A stretch of DNA of 35,294 nucleotides, taken from positions 1-35,294 of the forward strand of contig NZ_SRXN01000053.1 in assembly GCF_004827385.1 (NCBI RefSeq), written 5' to 3'. The notes under the pieces are model-generated. The model was not told the DNA's origin. It ran no database searches and saw nothing but the letters and a program-made list of their open reading frames with translations. The position numbers and the translations under genes were made by a program. The stretch is from Ensifer sp. MPMI2T (GTDB taxonomy: Bacteria > Pseudomonadota > Alphaproteobacteria > Rhizobiales > Rhizobiaceae). Shown here piece after piece: positions 8,172 through 16,951 of the stretch. The stretch's first letter is position 1. Each line of letters opens with the position of its first letter.

Positions 8172-9228
8172 TCAGGCGAAGGCAGGGTCTCTGCGTTCGT
8201 AGAGTGCCGCCGGCTTGTTCAGAACGACCCAGACGATGCGTGCCATCTTGGCGGCGAATGCAACGACCGCCTTGTTCGGATGCATCCGAGCTTCAAGGCC
8301 ATTGAGCCAGGTTCCCAAGCGATCGCGCGTTCGGTCGAGGTGTCGAAAGCAGGATCTCGCTCCATGCATTAGCAGCTTTCGCACATAGCGGTTGCCACGT
8401 TTACTGATGCCCAGTAGACGCTTTTGCCTCCGGTCGAGTATTGCCTGGGCACCAATCCCAGCCATGCAGCCACATCGCGGGCTTTACGGAACTGCAGTCC
8501 GTTGCCGATAGCGGCGAGCAATGCAGTCGCGCCCAATGCGCCGATCCCAGAGATTGTCATCAGGCGGCGCGTAACGTCTTCCCGATCGGCTATCGCCTCA
8601 ATCTCTTTGGTGACTTGGCGGATGCGCTCTTCGAGGCGCAGGAGATCGGCGTGTAATATAAATCACCCAGCAGCCGACGCATTGCCGGTGACAGATCATT
8701 CTCTGGGTCATTCAAAGCCGCTGGTAGATCAAGTTTGAACAACCCCGCTCCCTGCCGCAAAGCGACGCCATATTCCAGGCAGAAGGCGCGCATCTGATTG
8801 ATCAAGCGCGTCCTCGAACCGACCATCTGATCGCGGATCCGGTGCAGCGCCTGGAGGTCGACCTGATCGGTTGCCTTCGCCGTGACGAAGCGCATAGTCG
8901 GCCGCGTCGTCGCCTCGGCGATCGCTTCAGCGTCGATGATGTCGTTTTTGTTCGATTTGACGTACGGCTTGACAAATTGCGCGGGGATCAGTCGAACCTT
9001 ATGACCGAGCGCCTGTATCCTGCGGGCCAGCCACTGCGACCCCGCACAGGATTCCATGCCAACAATACTCGGGTCTGCCCGGGCAAAGAACTGGAGAAGG
9101 GTGTCGCGCCGAAAGCGTACCTTTTGAACGGGTGTACCGTCGCTGCTCAGTCCAACGACGTGGAAGACATTTTTGCCGATATCAATGCCATAGACCGCGG
9201 CCGGCCGCGGCAGATTGCGATGAGCCAT
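8172..9228 (-). pseudogene. IS110-family (IS1111-like) transposase, frameshifted
   Basis: The N-terminal half is intact: MAHRNLPRPAAVYGIDIGKNVF carries the first catalytic Asp, MESCAG the Glu region and NDIIDAEAIAEA the Asp pair of the DEDD RuvC-like fold. GGAGGA precedes the chosen ATG at 9228. Near 8650 the frame is lost and resumes as the Transposase_20 domain (MTISGIGALGATALLAAIG, ARDVAAWLGLVP). A second shift near 8415 is needed to reach ISKRGNRYVRKLLMHGARS and the C-terminus. Two frameshifts make it a pseudogene. The DIGKNVFHVVGL start resembles IS1111-type more than IS110-type transposases. Confidence 0.88.
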
Positions 9229-9293
9229 TGCTTCCTCCATTGGTTAGGCCGCCTCATGATGAGGGCGGGAGGACGAGGCGGACTATCCCATTA

Positions 9294-10222
9294 ATGGTAG
9301 GGCCCGCCGCCAAGCGTGAAGCCGTCGCGCATCTGAAGGCCGTCATGGGCCTCTCGGAGCGGCGGGCCTGCCAGATCATATCCGCTGACCGGAAGATGGT
9401 GCGCTATCGGTCACGCCGGCCGTCAGAGGCCGAACTGCGGGCAAGACTGCGCGACCTCGCCAACGAGCGACGGCGTTTCGGCTACCGGCGACTATTCGTC
9501 CTGCTCAGGCGGAAGGGAGAGCCGTCCGGCGTCAACCGCATCTATCGGCTGTATCGCGAGGAAGGGCTTTCGGTTCGCAAGCGGAAAGCCAGACGGCGTG
9601 CCGTCGGCACGCGTGCGCCGATACTCGTCGAAGCGAAGGCCAATGCCCGCTGGTCGCTGGATTTCGTCCATGATCAGTTCGCCTGCGGAAGAAGGTTTCG
9701 CGTGCTCAACATCGTCGATGACGTGACGCGCGAATGCCTGGCGGCGATCCCGGACACCTCGATCTCCGGTCGTCGTGTTGCTCGCGAACTGACGGCACTC
9801 CTCGAGCGGCGCGGCAAGCCCGGCATGATCGTCTCCGACCACGGCACGGAGTTCACGTCGAACGCCATTCTTGCCTGGTCGAAGGAGCACAAGGTCGAGT
9901 GGCACTACATCGCGCCGGGAAAGCCGATGCAGAACGGTTATATCGAGTCCTTCAACGGACGGATGCGCTACGAGCTGCTGAACGAAAGCCTGTTCTTCGC
10001 TCTCAGCCATGCCCGCAGCGTCATCGCCAATGGGCGGACGATTATAACCATTCCCGGCCGCACTCATCGCTCGGATATCAGACCCCGGCAAGCTATGCCG
10101 GAACCATCGCCGCAACCGCCTCCAACGCTGCGCAAGACGAAGGCTACGCGTTTGCGCCGGTTGCTCCCCCCGCGCCAAGTGGCGTATCGAAAACCGCCGA
10201 GGCTCTAATCGTCGCTGGATGA
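9294..10222 (+). pseudogene. IS3-family transposase OrfB with one frameshift
   Basis: Begins MVGPAAKREAVAHLK (ATG 9294) and runs through the HTH_21 region (RRRFGYRRLFVLLRRKG) into an rve integrase core: SLDFVHD (first Asp), SDHGTEF (second Asp) and NGYIESFNGRMRYELLNE (Glu). Near 10030 one base appears to be missing. The plus-two frame then supplies the conserved end WADDYNHSRPHSSLGYQTPA and closes at 10222, 18 bp inside the right inverted repeat. All DDE residues precede the shift. Confidence 0.9.
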
Positions 10223-10240
10223 AATTTCAGTGGCAGGTCA

Positions 10241-10538
10241 CGAGGCGTTCAAGTTTCTCGATAGGCGTGGGTTCAAAGGTGAGCGGATAGCGTTCAAATT
10301 TTTGCAGCATGCCCACTCCATGAGTGAACTGAAACCAGTTTTTTGCACGAGTCTCCAATAATGCGTTTGAAGCTGGCGATGTTGATGAGGTCAAGCACCA
10401 AGTTGACCGCGGCCGATGTCCCATTTTCCTAAGCCTCAAAGACGCATCTCCACTGGCGCAAAGGTCTTGGCATCGGTGGCATGATCCCGGATTGCTTGGC
10501 TCGCCGCTCAAAACTAAGACTTCATTACCAGTTGTTGT
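10241..10538. other. Intergenic, no recognisable gene
   Basis: Between the IS3 right end and the small HTH gene. A minus-strand frame (10227-10511, 94 codons) contains ETRAKNWFQFTHGVG, but it ends inside the IS terminus and matches nothing I recognise. Probably a remnant. Confidence 0.4.
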
Positions 10539-10787
10539 TCATGAATGCTTCAGCGCGAAGGTGGCGATTGGCACTCGAAGGGCAGCGGCTACGCGCCTGA
10601 GCCTGTCCGGGTCGACATCAGCACCTAGTTCGATCCTTGAAATTTCGACGCGTGTCAGACCGCATGTTAATGCGAGGTCGTCGACGCTGTATCCGACCGC
10701 CTCGCGAGATCGCCGGACAGCATCACCTATATCGACGTGGCCCCGAAAGGTGTCGTTAGGGGCCATGTTGTGGATTGAATTTTTCAT
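10539..10787 (-). CDS. Small XRE-family HTH regulator (y4aM-like)
   Basis: An 82-residue protein that is nearly all one Cro/C1 helix-turn-helix: DIGDAVRRSREAVGYSVDDL, LALTCGLTRVEISRIELG as the HTH pair, and the scaffold end DPDRLRRVAAALRVPIATFAL. AAGGAG lies 8 bases before the ATG at 10787, so the start is firm. Small HTH proteins of this kind are common on rhizobial symbiotic plasmids, and I recall one (Y4aM) near the nodZ region of NGR234. The target and effector are unknown. It stands alone, with no partner toxin gene next to it. Confidence 0.82.
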   Translation of the reverse strand: MKNSIHNMAPNDTFRGHVDIGDAVRRSREAVGYSVDDLALTCGLTRVEISRIELGADVDPDRLRRVAAALRVPIATFALKHS

Positions 10788-11134
10788 GAGATGGACTCCT
10801 TCTGTCGTGCGCAGGGAGCGCGCGTTCTCGCGTGAAGGGAACCTGCGACCATAATGGCGGATCAGACAAGCCTACCATTGTTGCAGTGCAATATCGTTCA
10901 AATATGTTGACGATGCAAGGTGGTCCTTAGCAGAGTGGCGCCAGCGTTCCAGATGGCATCGAGTGCGATGATATGTAATCAATAACGCGAAGCAGAGAGA
11001 ACTACATGATGAACTGATACCTTGAGGAAGCTAAAGCGTTAAACCACCCGGCACTTGATGGGGATCAATGTAGCCATCGCTACGCGGTGTCGGACTGCCC
11101 TACGCTGCACTCTTCCCGTCAGCGGTGAGTTCAA
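10788..11134. other. 347-bp intergenic, nothing supported
   Basis: Contains the upstream region of the small HTH gene (AT-rich around 10880-10910) and the 3' flank of the LysR gene. No open frame with conserved content and no RNA gene seen. Confidence 0.4.
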
Positions 11135-12151
11135 CTATCGTTCAGTCGCCTCGCGATTTGATGCTTGTGATACGTCTAGTCGGCCCATCCGCGCTGCGGC
11201 GGCGATTTCGCGCCGCAACACGCGATGTTCCAAGTCGTGATGGCACCGCTGGTGCCAGATCAACGCCACTTCGTATGGCTTCAGTTCCACGGGCGGATCC
11301 ACAATAGCGAGCGGCAGCATAGTCGCGACCCGGGTTGCAACTCGGTTCGGTATCATCAGCACTAGGTCAGTCACCGCCACTACAACTGCCGCAGTCAGTA
11401 CGTTGGAGACCACTATCGGACCGGGTAGCCCGAACCTGGCCAGCCCATCGTAGACTTGACCCAGGGCCTCGTTGGAGTCCGAGGCAATAGAGGCGTGACG
11501 CAGCGCCCCGAAGGTCCCGACGCTCCACTCCTGCTCTAATGCAGGGTGGTCGTGGCGAAGCAGGCAAGTGAAGCGGTCGGCATAGAGACCGCGCCGCAAG
11601 TAGCCTGGAGGAGCGGCACCGATCTGCCCGATCGCAAAGTCGATCTCACCTTGCTCGAGACGCCGAACCGCGCCGTCCAAGAGTGGCTCAGTGACGATGT
11701 CAACATGAGGCACACGCTCGCCTAAACGCGGCAATAGATATGGCAGCAGAACTAGCGATTGGTGATCTGGCATCGCCATTGTTATCTTCGACCGACAATC
11801 CCTTAAGCCGGAACTGCGACTCACCAGTTCGCGGATCGCATTCAATACCGACGGCAGCATTTGCGCCAAGTGCTCGGCTTGCGGTGTTGGGACCAGGCCA
11901 CTCGAGCCGCGTACCAAGAGATCGTCATCGAACATGTCACGCAGCCTTGATAGGGCTCTACTCATTGCCGGTTGGCTCCTACCGACATGTTGAGCCGCAT
12001 GCGTGATGTTTCGATACTGCAGCAAGGCCTCGAGCTCCACTAGCAGGTTTAGGTCGACCGACGCCAGATTCGGTATACGCCGTTGCCGTGCAGCGTCACC
12101 GCCATCGACGATCAGGGCCGTACGCGGATTCTTCCAAGCGGGCTGATCCAT
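11135..12151 (-). CDS. LysR-type regulator, SyrM/NodD-like
   Basis: A 338-residue LysR-type regulator. I start it at ATG 12151 (MDQPAWKNPR), where GAGGAG sits about 9 bases upstream; the frame extends 24 codons further left without support. The winged helix is ASVDLNLLVELEALLQYRNI then THAAQHVGRSQPAMSRALSRL and LVPTPQAEHL. The substrate domain follows, with PHVDIVTEPLLDG and EGEIDFAIGQ-type beta strands. The DLNLL...SQPAMS start and N-terminal extension place it near NodD and SyrM, and the length fits SyrM. No nod box lies upstream. A role in the symbiotic cascade is likely, but the ligand and targets cannot be read here. Confidence 0.85.
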   Translation of the reverse strand: MDQPAWKNPRTALIVDGGDAARQRRIPNLASVDLNLLVELEALLQYRNITHAAQHVGRSQPAMSRALSRLRDMFDDDLLVRGSSGLVPTPQAEHLAQMLPSVLNAIRELVSRSSGLRDCRSKITMAMPDHQSLVLLPYLLPRLGERVPHVDIVTEPLLDGAVRRLEQGEIDFAIGQIGAAPPGYLRRGLYADRFTCLLRHDHPALEQEWSVGTFGALRHASIASDSNEALGQVYDGLARFGLPGPIVVSNVLTAAVVVAVTDLVLMIPNRVATRVATMLPLAIVDPPVELKPYEVALIWHQRCHHDLEHRVLRREIAAAARMGRLDVSQASNREATER

Positions 12152-12850
12152 GGATGTCTTCTCCTCGTAAGTGGTGTTTGTGGGCCACAAGATTGAGCCT
12201 GCGATAAACTGAGCTAGGGTCAACGGAGCCGTTGAGACGCCTTACCTGGCGACGCAGTGTCTCGGGAAGTGTCTTCCGAATTCAAGCCGGAGCAGATCTC
12301 CTCACATAACGCTTGGCGGGTTCGCCGTTGCGCTTCGGTTGTAAAGCAAAGATCAGTTATGTTGCCGCATTCGTCGCCGAAGCGGGCCATAGATCGACCG
12401 AGTTTCGCTTTTCAAAAAGGGCCCCATGAATCTGCCAGTTGCGCCAAATCAGCAGCCTCGTCGGCGGCGGCGCTTCTCGACTTCCGTCGCACCGAGCTAA
12501 TCCGAGCGATGGCTTATGATGTACTCGAGACCACGCACGTGCAGGTGAGCACCCGAGATTGCCCTGCCCACGGCTATAGCTGAGGTGCCCTTGCACAAGC
12601 GGAGAATTCAGATCGCCGCGAATGTGACCGCACTTGAATACGCTCATGAAGCCTGCCTCAATGCATCCGAGGACGGATTGCCAATCATATCTGCGTGGCC
12701 AGTGTCTGACTTTCCACTCTGCCTCCAACCTGTACGAGTTTCTTAATCAAATTTCGCGAGAATGGAAAAATCGAGTTTTTGCATAGCTATCATCCATACC
12801 GTGGATGAACATGTAACATGCTCAATCAGCACTATGGATCTGATTGACGC
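12152..12850. other. About 700 bp without a supported gene
   Basis: Includes the LysR promoter region. A plus-strand frame near 12590-12750 (EVPLHKRRIQIAANVTALEY and on) looks protein-like, but has no start and no family I know. The other frames here look like random reading. Likely a remnant area leading into the IS1380 debris. Confidence 0.4.
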
Positions 12851-12869
12851 GGCTCGACCGCCAAGAAGA

Positions 12870-13290
12870 ATCAATTATTGCCGCAGACAGATCGTGCTCG
12901 ATCTCGACGCCACCGATCATCTTGCCCGGCGATCGGGAAGGCAAGTTCTTCCACGACTATTTCGACTGCTACTGCTATCTACCGCTCTATATCTTCTGCG
13001 GCAGGCACTGATGGCGGCAAAGCTGCGGCGCTCCAATATCGACGCCAGTGCCTACGCGGCGCAGGAGGTCGAGCGGATCGTCAGCGGATCCGCGCTGGCC
13101 CATGGTCCGCATCATCCTGCGGGCGATGCCGGTTTTGCCCGCGACGAACTGATGGCCTGGTGCGGGACCAACGACGTCGATGGCTCACAACCAGGTTGAG
13201 GGCTGATGCACAAAACGCCTGGGTCGCGAAAAGTCACGGATTTCGCGTCGCTCATGGAAAAATACCGCCCCTGTAAGCTCGGTACCGGCT
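12870..13290 (+). pseudogene. IS1380-family transposase remnant
   Basis: Fragments in two frames give QIVLDLDATDH (first catalytic Asp block), EGKFFHDYFDCYCYLPLYIF, then AAKLRRSNIDAS and AGFARDELMAWC. This is the order seen in IS1380-family DDE transposases. Several frameshifts separate the blocks, and the N- and C-terminal parts are missing. Confidence 0.75.
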
Positions 13291-13394
13291 TCGCCCTTGT
13301 TGAGACCCGTCCTGCAGCGGCTGCGCAATACCGGATTGGAAGCGTCCATTCGATGCGGCCGATCTCGCGCGGAGCCCGTGACAGCACATTGAGT

Positions 13395-14330
13395 TTAGGC
13401 AGGGCGGCAGTTTTTTCGGCACGGTCGAGGGGGCAACAACCCGATCCTCGACCGACACGCCGATCCGCAGGATTTCATCCCAAGCTTCGGCCGGAATGAC
13501 CGACTGCCGTCGACCCAGATGACCGCTGAGTGCAGACAGTCACACAAGTGGGCCAGAGTGGCAGTCTCGTAAAGCCGCCGATCCGGCTTCCCGCCCTCGA
13601 AGATCAGTTTTCGCTCGGTCGATCCAAGATGGTCGACCGGCATGCGATCCTGCAGAATACGCAGTCCTTCCGCAAAGCATTTTCAGGGTCGCGATCGCCG
13701 CGAGCAGCGGATCGTGCCGACGGCGCGAGTGGAACATGAACGCCTGAATGAAGGCTCCCGCGAGCTTAGGCTGCCATCACCAAAGGCGATACGGCCCCCT
13801 TTCTCCACCATCGCCTCAAGACCAGGCTTGATCCGCAGCAGCCGATGCCAGTCGACTTTCCTGTCGCATCTTCATCGGCATCATTGGCAGCCTGCAGGCC
13901 AAAATCGTGTCCAGGAACAGTCGCAGCGCCTTGGATGTTTCTATGCGGGCGATATGGCGCTGCTTCCCCACAGCGCAACGCGACGGTCCATGCCGGTTGG
14001 GCTTCTGTTTTCCAGTTAGCGCAGCAGGTGTGCGATGTGATCGCGGCGAGTTTCCTCATGGCGAGCGTAAAGGGCAATAGCCTGGGATCTGCGTCGATCT
14101 GCTCGGCGATAATTGAGCATTGCGCTCGGAGGAATCTCGTTCGGCAGGAGTGCCCGGCTGGGATAGGGCACCAGGCACAGTTGCACCGCAAAACCAAGCT
14201 GATTGTGCTTGCGCCTGCGAAGCTCGATTTCCAGCCGATCAGCCGGCGACAGGGAATGATGGCGGATCAAGCTGTCTTCATCGGCTGGAATGTCGAAAAA
14301 TCCCTGTTGCGCAAGTCAGATGGAGAACCT
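13395..14330 (-). pseudogene. Tn3-family transposase (TnpA) remnant
   Basis: Read leftward, 14330-14110 gives a TnpA N-terminus (FFDIPADEDSLIRHHSLSPA, RRKHNQLGFAVQLCL, RALLPNEIPPSAMLNY). Other frames then give FHSRRRHDPLLAAIATLK and HLGSTERKLIFEGGKPDRR, followed by YETATLAHLCDCL and WVDGSRSFRP. The order is that of Tn3-family transposases, but the frame changes at least three times and most of the central domain is gone. No inverted repeats or resolvase were seen. Confidence 0.8.
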
Positions 14331-14339
14331 TGCATGACC

Positions 14340-14689
14340 GCCGCAAAGTGAGCGAGGAATGTCGACACTGTGCCGCGTACTGCTTAACCGATTGTCCTGC
14401 GGGTTGGATTGTGGCGGCAGCCGAGGCCAGTGCGCTGCATACCTCCATCCACCTCCGCCGATCGAGTGTCGGCGAACTCGGCTCGGCGGAGCTCTCCTCC
14501 GATGAGCTGAGCTGCAGATGGTTCAGCTGCTGCTCAAACCAACTTGGTCCGCCGGCGCGTCGTCCGATTCCTGCGTCGCACGCAGCAGCTCTTGCTGCAC
14601 AGCGTACCAATTGATCCCACCTCTTCTGCACAAGCATCGACGAGGACCCACGTGGACTTCAGTGAACACTACGCCACTCGGGACGCGAC
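14340..14689. other. 350-bp stretch between Tn3 debris and nopT
   Basis: Frames on both strands (for example minus 14278-14637) have no recognisable content. It is rich in AGCT/GAGCT-type repeats around 14470-14530. I see no gene. Confidence 0.4.
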
Positions 14690-15475
14690 TCAGGTCATCT
14701 TTTGGGTGGTCACCGTTGTTAAATGCTGCCGGTTTGGATTGCTGTAGCGATTGGCTAGGCTTCGAAACAAGTCATCTATCTGATCTGATTGCACAGTAAA
14801 TTCGCCGAAATTAGGATCGAAGAGTGTGGTGTTTCCATCCATTGCCGAGGTCGCAACGGTGTGTGCGCCCCCCTCAGCGAAATACAAGCTGAGCAGATGG
14901 TTGGATCCGTCGACCGTAATCTTGCTTAGCATACGCGAGAAGTTAGGCTCGCCGACTTTGTATACTTTCTCCTTTCCGGATGGAGCAAGGCCTGCTTGCT
15001 GCAACATGGTGTTTTGCGCCGCAAGGTCGGCCTCAGAAGGTCCTGCTCCTTGTCTTCGGAGGTCATCCTTCAGATTCTGGTACTCCTTCTGCCGAGCCGC
15101 GGCTGAGGCGTGCCTTTGCGATCCGGGTACTAGCGCCTCCATTCGGATTGACGGATGACTGTTGAGGTTACGCAGCCACTCCGCAGTCAAGCCAACGCAG
15201 ATTCCATCTACGTTCGCCTGGGCCAATTCGGCCGTTCTGTATCGGAACAGAGAGGTGCTCGGCCTCGCCGGAGAGGAGGTGCTGCGGTTGTTTGGATCTG
15301 ACGCTGGTGGCTTACTGGCGCAGCACCCCATCTTATCGGGGCACTCCGCAGTTGGTGAATTCGTCCGGACTTCAACATTCGCAAGCGTCTCCCTAAAACT
15401 ATCACTGTTGGCTGGATGAATCGAATTGTCAATTTGCGTAGAGCCTGTGAATGCACCACTGATGGGACTATACAT
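14690..15475 (-). CDS. nopT: Type III effector NopT, YopT/AvrPphB-type cysteine protease
   Basis: The 261-residue protein is a C58-family cysteine protease injected into host cells by the T3SS. The catalytic triad is in place: Cys93 (GICVGL), His205 (EGGAHT) and Asp220 (LFDPNFG). The autocleavage site DKM-GCC is present, with cleavage after Met49. This exposes Gly50 for myristoylation and Cys51/Cys52 for palmitoylation, as known for NGR234 NopT. The N-terminal ~45 residues are Ser/Thr/Asn rich, as expected for a type III secretion signal. It stands alone among transposon debris, and a tts-box-like site lies 84 bp upstream (15559-15576). No frameshift is seen, so the effector looks functional. 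Confidence 0.96.
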   Translation of the reverse strand: MYSPISGAFTGSTQIDNSIHPANSDSFRETLANVEVRTNSPTAECPDKMGCCASKPPASDPNNRSTSSPARPSTSLFRYRTAELAQANVDGICVGLTAEWLRNLNSHPSIRMEALVPGSQRHASAAARQKEYQNLKDDLRRQGAGPSEADLAAQNTMLQQAGLAPSGKEKVYKVGEPNFSRMLSKITVDGSNHLLSLYFAEGGAHTVATSAMDGNTTLFDPNFGEFTVQSDQIDDLFRSLANRYSNPNRQHLTTVTTQKMT

Positions 15476-15558
15476 CGCGTTCGTTTCCCTTCGCGTACGC
15501 TTATTGCATTGCCAGTATGGGGGCCCGCTTAGACCGCGCTTCGCATGATGGTTCGTCG

Positions 15559-15576
15559 AGCTGACGGCGAACTGAC
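15559..15576 (-). promoter_or_regulatory. Candidate tts box upstream of nopT
   Basis: On the minus strand the site reads GTCAGTTCGCCGTCAGCT. It matches the TtsI-binding consensus (GTCAG.TT.TCG..AGCT) at most fixed positions, with three departures. Distance and orientation to nopT are right for a TtsI-activated effector. Confidence 0.6.
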
Positions 15577-15689
15577 GGTCCGTTACTCACCTCGCGAGGT
15601 GCATCGGTTTCTTTAACCTTCAGCTATGCCGGCAACGGTGTTGGCTGCCTCAAGAGCGGCCCGCGCTTGGCGATAGCCGACCTAATGTA

Positions 15690-15950
15690 GAAACTCAATT
15701 CTTGGCGATCCCCTAGCAAAGATGGCTATCCGGCCTTGCAACCGCCGCCAAGCGAAAGGCAATGCATCCCCTCGCCGTCCCTCTGCACGCCAGCGGTTCC
15801 AAGCTGTCTCGAGAATCCGGACGAAGCTTGGATCATGAACGGTCTGCAGGGCCCTCGACGCAATTGAATTGGCGCTCGGATCCGTTCGAATCCCGCGGCG
15901 CGGAGGCCAGCGTTTATTCGTTTTAGCCGTTCTGGTGTACCGAAGCAGGG
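15690..15950 (-). pseudogene. Acetylpolyamine amidohydrolase / class II HDAC-like remnant
   Basis: Just past the 3' end of the EamA gene, and in the same orientation, two frames give the N-terminal region of an HDAC-like amidohydrolase. One frame gives FGTPERLKRINAGLRAAGFE; another gives TVHDPSFVRILETAWNRWRA followed by EGRRGDALPFAW. This is the pattern PERxxxIxxxLRxAG...HDPxFVxFLETAWxRW of acetylpolyamine amidohydrolases. Only about 85 codons remain and the catalytic His/Asp region is absent. It may be a lost last gene of the upstream operon. Confidence 0.68.
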
Positions 15951-16027
15951 GACCATCTGGCCACGCCATAGCTCGCCCGCGCTTACATGGGCATATTAGT
16001 CCTCGGAAAAGACAACAAGCACCGGTC

Positions 16028-16951
16028 CTACTCCCCTTCTCCAATTGGGCGTACTTGCCTAGAGACGACACGGCGCTCAGGCATGGAAGTGATCAACGCA
16101 CCGACGACGATAGCCAGTGCCGCAGACATCCCTGAACTCGTTAGCCATTCGCCGAAGAACACAGCTGCGAAGAGCGCGGAAAAAAATGGCTCGCTCGATT
16201 CGATGACCTGCGTCTTGTAAGCTTCTATATGCTGGAGAGCGAGAATTGTGCAGTAGAATCCACAGAACGATGGGATAACGCCCAGCGATAGCAAGCTTGG
16301 CAGCGCGTTCACTGACGGGATTTGTGCGCCACTCCAAGCATATGGAACAGCGAGCATTACAAAACCATAAGCCAGGAACCACCAAAAATATTCTAGGGAT
16401 GAGCGAAGCTTAAAGAACTTCCACGCGAAGATAAAGCTGGCGTAGCCTAGGCCGGCGACAAGAGCGAGGCTGATACCCACAAAGCTTCCGGTCACCAGGC
16501 CGTCACCAGCGATCAGGAAGCTGCCTCCAAGGAAGACCATGGTCATAGCGAATGCCTTTCGCGTAGTTACCCTCTCCTTCAGGATGAGGATGTCCAGCGC
16601 GATTGCACCAAGCCCGCCAGCGAAAACAAGAATGGCGACAAGTGGGATTGGCGCATAAGCGAAAGCCCGGGTTTCGAAATGATAAAGCGTGAAGATGCCA
16701 AGAGCGGAACAAACAGCGATCTTCCACGACCCTGCGAATGCGGAGCCTACTCGGGCCCAGCCCCCAGACGTCAAAAGAATGACCATTGACAGCAGCGAAA
16801 GTGCGATGCCGCAACGCCAGAATGCGACCGCAGTATGATCAAGGCCCTCATTGAAGGCGGACCGGGAAAGCACTCCCACGGTTCCATTTGACAGAGCTGC
16901 AAAAAGGGCAAAAACGGCTCCAAGGATTGACGAGAAATATTTATTCTTCAT
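16028..16951 (-). CDS. EamA/DMT-family membrane exporter
   Basis: A 307-residue inner-membrane protein with about ten hydrophobic segments and two EamA repeats. The first covers residues 10-140 (GAVFALFAALSNGTVGVLSR, then FETRAFAYAPIPLVAIL); the second begins near 155 (GISLALVAGLGYASFIFAWK) and contains CTILALQHIEAYKTQVIES, the repeat-end signature. Drug/metabolite transporters of this group usually export amino acids and related metabolites. Its ATG overlaps the stop of the amidotransferase gene in an ATGA, so the two are translationally coupled. I infer that it exports the operon's amino-acid-like product. Confidence 0.88.
   Translation of the reverse strand: MKNKYFSSILGAVFALFAALSNGTVGVLSRSAFNEGLDHTAVAFWRCGIALSLLSMVILLTSGGWARVGSAFAGSWKIAVCSALGIFTLYHFETRAFAYAPIPLVAILVFAGGLGAIALDILILKERVTTRKAFAMTMVFLGGSFLIAGDGLVTGSFVGISLALVAGLGYASFIFAWKFFKLRSSLEYFWWFLAYGFVMLAVPYAWSGAQIPSVNALPSLLSLGVIPSFCGFYCTILALQHIEAYKTQVIESSEPFFSALFAAVFFGEWLTSSGMSAALAIVVGALITSMPERRVVSRQVRPIGEGE

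Larger units (their letters stand above)
7866..9293 (-). mobile_element. IS110/IS1111-type element inserted in IS3 orfAB
   Basis: This segment replaces the OrfA-OrfB junction and carries a decayed DEDD transposase on the minus strand. Only about 65 bp lie upstream of the transposase start, while about 300 bp of non-coding DNA lie downstream of its stop (7866-8171). The long 3' non-coding end is the layout of the IS1111 group, where the bridge RNA is encoded beyond the transposase stop. The exact ends could not be fixed, because some 30 bp of the IS3 element appear to be missing at the junction. Confidence 0.6.
7567..10240 (+). mobile_element. IS3-family element, split by an IS110-type element
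   Basis: The ends are inverted repeats. The left end begins TGACCTGCCAC at 7567 and the right end reads TGACCTGCCAC on the minus strand from 10240. Further matches follow (AATTTCxTCCAG, GATTAGAG). Inside are an OrfA start and an OrfB with a DDE core, separated by about 1.4 kb of unrelated DNA (7866-9293). I see no clear target-site duplication outside the ends. With that insert and a frameshift in OrfB it is inactive. Confidence 0.88.

Noticed and set aside
10227..10511. 94-codon minus-strand frame next to the IS3 right end
   Set aside because: It runs into the IS inverted repeat and has no recognisable family; recorded only as an intergenic remnant.
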